A stretch of DNA of 7,036 nt from Klebsiella pneumoniae (GTDB taxonomy: Bacteria; Pseudomonadota; Gammaproteobacteria; Ga0077536), in NCBI GenBank assembly GCA_945873015.1, contig CAMCBY010000218.1, positions 1-7,036 on the forward strand, in the 5' to 3' direction. A program made the translations under genes and the position numbers. How positions within the stretch are numbered: position 1 is the first letter of the stretch; each line of letters starts with the position of its first letter. Shown here in pieces: positions 5,788 through 7,036 of the stretch. A model generated the notes under the pieces. It ran no database searches. It was given only the letters and a program-made list of their open reading frames with translations, and was not told where the DNA came from.

Positions 5788-7020
5788 GTGAGTTCAGATC
5801 AGGTTCTCGAGTTTCTGCAATTCGTCGAAGGTCAGAAGAACCAGTCGGCGAGCCAACTGCTGGATAAAGTGCTGCGCAAGAGCCGCCTCATGACGGGCGC
5901 CGAGGCCGGCACGATTTTTATCACCCGCGCCCGCGGCCGCACGCGCTGGCTCGAGCCGGCCAGCATTCAGAACGACGCGGTCAAGGTCAAAAGCGCCGAT
6001 TTCATCGTGCCTATCGGCCCCGGCACCATCGCCGGTTATGTCGCCCACACGGGCCGCACCGTACGCATCGACGATGTCTACAAGATTGCGCCACGCAGTG
6101 CGTACAAATTCGATCCGAAGTTCGAACGCAAAAATTACAAGACCCACTCGATGTTCTGCTTCCCGCTGCGCAATCTGCAGAACGAAGTGATCGGGGTGGT
6201 GCAGCTCATCAACCGCCGTGTCGGCAAGTCGAAAAAGCTGTCGGCGTTCCCACAGGATGTCGAACAACTGGTAGCGCCGATAGCGCGGGTGGTCGGCCAT
6301 TCCATCGAACGCGCCGAGATGCTCGACCAGATCCGCGCCAAGAACAAAACGCTCAGCACCCGTAACCGCCAGCTCGCCGAACAGCGTGCGCGCATCGCCA
6401 CCCTGCAGGAAGAGACCGAGGCCGCGTTCAAGGTGTCGGTCACCCTGCTCGCGCGCGCCGCCGAGATCCACGATGAGGAAACCGGCAACCACATCATCCG
6501 CGTCAACGAATACAGCTATGCCATCGCCAAACGACTGGGGATGGATGACGACTGGTGTGACGAGCTGCGCTACAGCGCGCAATTGCACGACGTCGGCAAG
6601 ATGAGCGTCGATGCGGCTGTGCTGAAGAAGAAGGGCCCTCTGACGCCGGACGAGCGCGCGGAAATGAACCGCCATACCGAATATGGCTACCAGATCCTGA
6701 CTGCCTCGCCGCGTCTGTCACTGGGTGCTGAGATCGCGCTCTATCACCACGAGAAATGGGATGGCACCGGATACCCGAACAAGATTGCCGGGGACAACAT
6801 CCCGATGTCGGCGCGCATCGTGCAGCTCGCCGATATCTACGACGCGCTACGCTCGGAGCGCCCCTATAAACCGGCCTTTCCCCATGCCCAGGCGGTCAGC
6901 ATCCTGACCAAGGGTGATGAACGCATCGACCCGCATGGCCATTTCGATCCGAAGTTGATTCACCTGTTTACCGACCATCACCCGGAATTCGATCAGATCT
7001 GGACGTCGTTGCAGGATTGA
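5788..7020 (+). CDS. GAF-HD-GYP cyclic-dinucleotide phosphodiesterase
   Basis: This 410-aa soluble protein has an N-terminal GAF sensor domain (about 10-170, with TGAEAGTIF and VIGVVQLINRR), a coiled-coil linker (about 173-215) and a C-terminal HD-GYP domain. HD-GYP enzymes hydrolyse c-di-GMP, and some hydrolyse 3',3'-cGAMP. The metal and catalytic set looks complete: Glu231 and His235 in EETGNH, His267-Asp268 with Lys271 in HDVGK, His296, His320-His321, and Asp349 in ADIYDAL. The GYP signature reads HHEKWDGTGYP (320-330). The spacing matches the iron-bound Persephonella HD-GYP protein as I recall it, so a trinuclear site and an active enzyme are likely. No receiver domain, signal peptide or membrane segment is seen, so control probably comes from a small ligand bound to GAF. 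The GTG start has a good GAGGA site. It diverges from ileS. The product nucleotide and the GAF ligand cannot be told from sequence. Confidence 0.93.
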   Translation: MSSDQVLEFLQFVEGQKNQSASQLLDKVLRKSRLMTGAEAGTIFITRARGRTRWLEPASIQNDAVKVKSADFIVPIGPGTIAGYVAHTGRTVRIDDVYKIAPRSAYKFDPKFERKNYKTHSMFCFPLRNLQNEVIGVVQLINRRVGKSKKLSAFPQDVEQLVAPIARVVGHSIERAEMLDQIRAKNKTLSTRNRQLAEQRARIATLQEETEAAFKVSVTLLARAAEIHDEETGNHIIRVNEYSYAIAKRLGMDDDWCDELRYSAQLHDVGKMSVDAAVLKKKGPLTPDERAEMNRHTEYGYQILTASPRLSLGAEIALYHHEKWDGTGYPNKIAGDNIPMSARIVQLADIYDALRSERPYKPAFPHAQAVSILTKGDERIDPHGHFDPKLIHLFTDHHPEFDQIWTSLQD

Positions 7021-7036
7021 CGCGTTTACGCAGCGG

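Noticed and set aside
5794..6675. Minus-strand open frame of 293 codons opposite the HD-GYP gene
   Set aside because: Antisense to a gene with complete catalytic motifs; no motif of its own.

Overview
The window is GC-rich, densely coding bacterial DNA. The gene content fits a Gram-negative proteobacterium, most likely a gammaproteobacterium. The evidence is a periplasmic MlaC/Ttg2D-type protein with a Sec signal, an XdhC/MocA molybdenum-cofactor pair, an HD-GYP signalling protein, and a REPIN-like pair of GTAG-headed palindromes of the kind known mainly from gammaproteobacteria. The taxonomic call is an inference; there is no rRNA or tRNA here.

Layout. Four genes lie on the minus strand, in transcription order: ileS (5604-2416), an mlaC-like gene (2388-1756), xdhC (1636-683) and a mocA-like nucleotidyltransferase gene (674-102). 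ileS and mlaC are almost contiguous and probably share the ileS promoter. A 119-bp gap holding two inverted GTAG-headed palindromes (1661-1745) separates mlaC from xdhC. xdhC and mocA are 8 bp apart and form a second unit. On the plus strand, a GAF-HD-GYP protein gene (5788-7020) diverges from ileS across a 183-bp region. That region holds a perfect TATAAT for ileS, an extended -10 for the HD-GYP gene, a 12-bp palindrome and a pair of 9-bp direct repeats.

How the genes work together. xdhC and mocA belong to one process: making the cytidylated molybdopterin cofactor and inserting it into a xanthine-dehydrogenase-family enzyme, whose structural genes are not in the window. mlaC (outer-membrane lipid transport), ileS (translation) and the HD-GYP gene (cyclic-dinucleotide turnover) have no obvious shared pathway.

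The most notable point is the isoleucyl-tRNA synthetase. It looks like the type 2 (eukaryote-like) form. Its class I signature HXGH is replaced by G-I-H-H at residues 57-60, the altered motif linked to very high mupirocin resistance in characterised IleRS2 enzymes. It also lies outside the ribF-ileS-lspA setting usual in gammaproteobacteria. I see no new multi-gene defence or mobile system, and no CRISPR array, insertion sequence or structural RNA gene. There is no gene-free stretch longer than 300 bases.
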